NCBI GenBank assembly: GCA_964502465.1
Contig: CAZCWX010000383.1
Coordinates: 1 to 15,480, forward strand
Direction: 5' to 3'
Length of the DNA stretch: 15,480 bases
Source of the DNA: CAZCWX01 sp964502465
Lineage (GTDB): Bacteria; Desulfobacterota; Binatia; Bin18
In this document: positions 13,772 through 15,480 of the stretch, piece after piece
How the letters are laid out: every line of letters begins with the position of its first letter
Position numbering within the stretch: position 1 is the stretch's first letter
Notes under the pieces: model-generated
Seen by the model: only the letters and a program-made list of their open reading frames with translations
The model's database searches: none
What the model was told of the DNA's origin: nothing
Translations under genes and position numbers: made by a program

Positions 13772-14599
13772 ATGCCTATCCCCCCCTCCATTGAGGAAAA
13801 AATTGATCACCTGAAGACGATCATAAGCCGCATGGGACCTACGCTCGTGGCTTTCTCCGGCGGCGTAGATTCAAGTTTTTTGTTAGCTGTCTCCTCTCAA
13901 GTTTTGTGCGATCGAGTTGTGGCACTAATGACTATCTCTCCTTCCACTCCACCAGAAGATGCCCAGCATGCCAGATCTTTGGCACAGACTCTCAATATTT
14001 CACTCCTCACAATTCAACATAACGAGCTCGCTGTACCTGGATACGCAGCAAACCCGATAAACCGTTGCTATTTTTGTAAGAATTCGCTTTACGAGATATG
14101 TCGTCAAGAAGCGGACCGGTTATCTATCATCTCGATCGCTGACGGGGTAAACCTTGATGACTTAACGGATTATAGACCAGGTCTCCGAGCAGCAGATGAA
14201 CGTGGGATCGCTCATCCACTTGTTGACGGACAATTCACCAAGGAAGATATCCGCCAAGGTAGTAAGCTGCTCAATCTGCCAACATGGGAAAAACCTTCCT
14301 CACCATGTCTGTCCTCTCGGGTACCGTATGGGTCACCCATTACTGCAGCAAAGCTCACCCAGATAGCTAGAGGAGAATCATTGTTGCGTTCGTTGGGATT
14401 GAAAGAACTGCGAGTCCGGCACCATAGTAAAAGCGCACGGATAGAAATTCCCCAAGAGGACCTGAAAAGAGTTTCCTCACCTTCAGTGATAAAAACAATA
14501 CAAAAGGGGATGAAAGATATAGGGTTCTCTGGGGTGTTGCTAGATTTGGAGGGATATAGAAGCGGAGTGTTTGATAAGGATTTGCAAGTTCTTTTGTAA
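13772..14599 (+). CDS. larE: LarE-type PP-loop sulfur transferase (nickel-pincer cofactor synthesis)
   Basis: This 275-residue ATP pyrophosphatase-family enzyme inserts sulfur into pyridinium bis-thiocarboxylate mononucleotide, the precursor of the nickel-pincer cofactor of lactate racemase and relatives. The PP-loop SGGVDSS is at 29-35, followed by ADGVNLDDLTDYRPGLRAADERG (123-145, family DYRPG motif). The sulfur-site cysteine C179 lies in PSSPCLSSRVPYG, and RVRHHSKSARIEIP is near the C-terminus. Besides C179 it has CYFC (C99, C102), the three-cysteine arrangement recalled for LarE proteins that bind a 4Fe-4S cluster; the Lactobacillus enzyme with one sacrificial cysteine lacks that CxxC. 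The ATG has GGAG five nt upstream. It follows cysK by 15 bp. larB, larC and a LarA-type racemase are not in the window. Confidence 0.9.
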   Translation: MPIPPSIEEKIDHLKTIISRMGPTLVAFSGGVDSSFLLAVSSQVLCDRVVALMTISPSTPPEDAQHARSLAQTLNISLLTIQHNELAVPGYAANPINRCYFCKNSLYEICRQEADRLSIISIADGVNLDDLTDYRPGLRAADERGIAHPLVDGQFTKEDIRQGSKLLNLPTWEKPSSPCLSSRVPYGSPITAAKLTQIARGESLLRSLGLKELRVRHHSKSARIEIPQEDLKRVSSPSVIKTIQKGMKDIGFSGVLLDLEGYRSGVFDKDLQVLL

Positions 14600-14688
14600 T
14601 GATCGCAGCTGAAATACCTCTTTATTTTTATAAGCGCCACATTGGGTAAGTGGGGTAGAGGTTCTGCCTTTTTGAAAGGAGTAAGGTG

Positions 14689-14880
14689 ATGGAGTTTCCC
14701 AGTTTTCCGAAATGCCAAAAATGTGAGGCGGGGGTTTTGATCCCCCTATCTGATTATGGTCAGGAGGGGGCTTCCGTGCTTTTTAAGGCCTGGGTGTGTA
14801 CAAATCCAGATTGTGGCTTTTCTTTACGGGTTGATAAAGGAGAGGTTACTTACGGTAAGAAGATTGAAGCTAAACACTAG
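14689..14880 (+). CDS. Small zinc-ribbon protein
   Basis: This 63-residue protein has a CQKC motif near the N-terminus and CTNPDC about 24 residues later (CxxC ... CxxxxC), the four-cysteine pattern of a zinc ribbon. The text between (GVLIPLSDYGQEGASVLFKAWVC) fits the beta strands of such a fold, and the C-terminus is basic (YGKKIEAKH). The start is the ATG at 14689 behind AAAGGAG; a GTG immediately before it would add one residue. It lies 89 bp after larE on the same strand and is convergent with the 23S rRNA gene. It could bind nucleic acid or a protein partner; nothing in the sequence decides. Confidence 0.75.
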   Translation: MEFPSFPKCQKCEAGVLIPLSDYGQEGASVLFKAWVCTNPDCGFSLRVDKGEVTYGKKIEAKH

Positions 14881-14943
14881 TACGGCGTGGCTGAAGTGAG
14901 TTGCCTGTTAATCGGTCAATTTATCAATGCAAGGTGTGATCCT

Positions 14944-14958
14944 AAAGAAGCGTTCTTT
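14944..14958. terminator. Possible weak stem-loop in the convergent zinc-ribbon/23S gap
   Basis: AAAGAA-GCG-TTCTTT forms a 6-bp AT-rich hairpin followed by TTC on the plus strand, 63 bp after the zinc-ribbon stop. It is the only tight hairpin I find in the 14881-15071 gap, where a terminator is expected in both directions, but it is weak and lacks a proper T-run. Confidence 0.2.
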
Positions 14959-15071
14959 TCTGTGGCGCTGTACTAGCTGTTTTTGTATTCTATCAATAGG
15001 GCTTTAATTTTTTGCCCCTCATATTTTTGCAATCAGGTGCATGCAAGTGGGAGCTCACACGAGGAGTGGAA

Positions 15072-15480
<409 letters not shown>

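Noticed and set aside
14994..15022. GGGC...GCCC stem in the gap before 23S as an rRNA terminator
   Set aside because: Four base pairs with a long AT loop, and no T-run in the 23S direction.

Overview
The window looks like an ordinary stretch of chromosome from a Gram-negative bacterium of moderate GC content. The grounds are a family-9 (heptosyltransferase-type) glycosyltransferase, a class A penicillin-binding protein with a PBP1B-like layout, and bacterial-type complex I genes. A DUF1844 protein and a dispersed palindromic repeat of the CCTGARCAAAGYCGAAGG kind suggest an environmental lineage such as former Deltaproteobacteria or a neighbouring candidate phylum. That placement is a guess. 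The 23S rRNA fragment at the right end would settle it by database comparison.

Layout, left to right. (1) 1-1981, minus strand: nuoF followed by the start of nuoG (cut by the window edge), behind a good sigma70-type promoter at 2041-2069; nuoE is not next to them. (2) 2134-2634, plus strand: a four-helix membrane protein resembling CopD. (3) 2708-5767, minus strand: an NTF2/SnoaL-like protein, then the small and large subunits of an N,N-dimethylformamidase-like amidohydrolase, in transcription order. (4) 5887-10905, minus strand: a tightly packed, partly overlapping set transcribed as class A PBP, TPR protein, tsaD, rsmA. (5) 11050-11523, minus strand: a DUF1844 protein with a recognisable promoter. 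(6) 11658-11767: a 110-bp repeat with perfect 11-bp terminal inverted repeats, which looks like a small non-autonomous mobile element. (7) 11803-12741, minus strand: a GT9 glycosyltransferase, diverging from (8) 12800-14880, plus strand: cysK, larE (nickel-pincer cofactor sulfur insertion) and a small zinc-ribbon protein. (9) 15072-15480, minus strand: the 3' end of 23S rRNA, with no 5S gene following it inside the window.

How the genes fit together. nuoF and nuoG form the NADH-oxidising arm of complex I. The dimethylformamidase pair would release formate and dimethylamine from DMF or a related N-substituted formamide, giving reduced-carbon and nitrogen input; a link to complex I is only positional. 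cysK makes cysteine next to larE, a cysteine-dependent or Fe-S-dependent sulfur-inserting enzyme. The PBP-TPR-tsaD-rsmA block joins cell-wall synthesis with two translation-quality RNA-modification enzymes.

The observations most worth a second look are the dimethylformamidase operon with its short small subunit, the in-frame repeat-derived insertion in tsaD and its relative inside the MITE-like element, the three-cysteine LarE beside a cysteine synthase, and the 23S gene without a linked 5S. I see no phage, CRISPR, toxin-antitoxin or defence system in this window.
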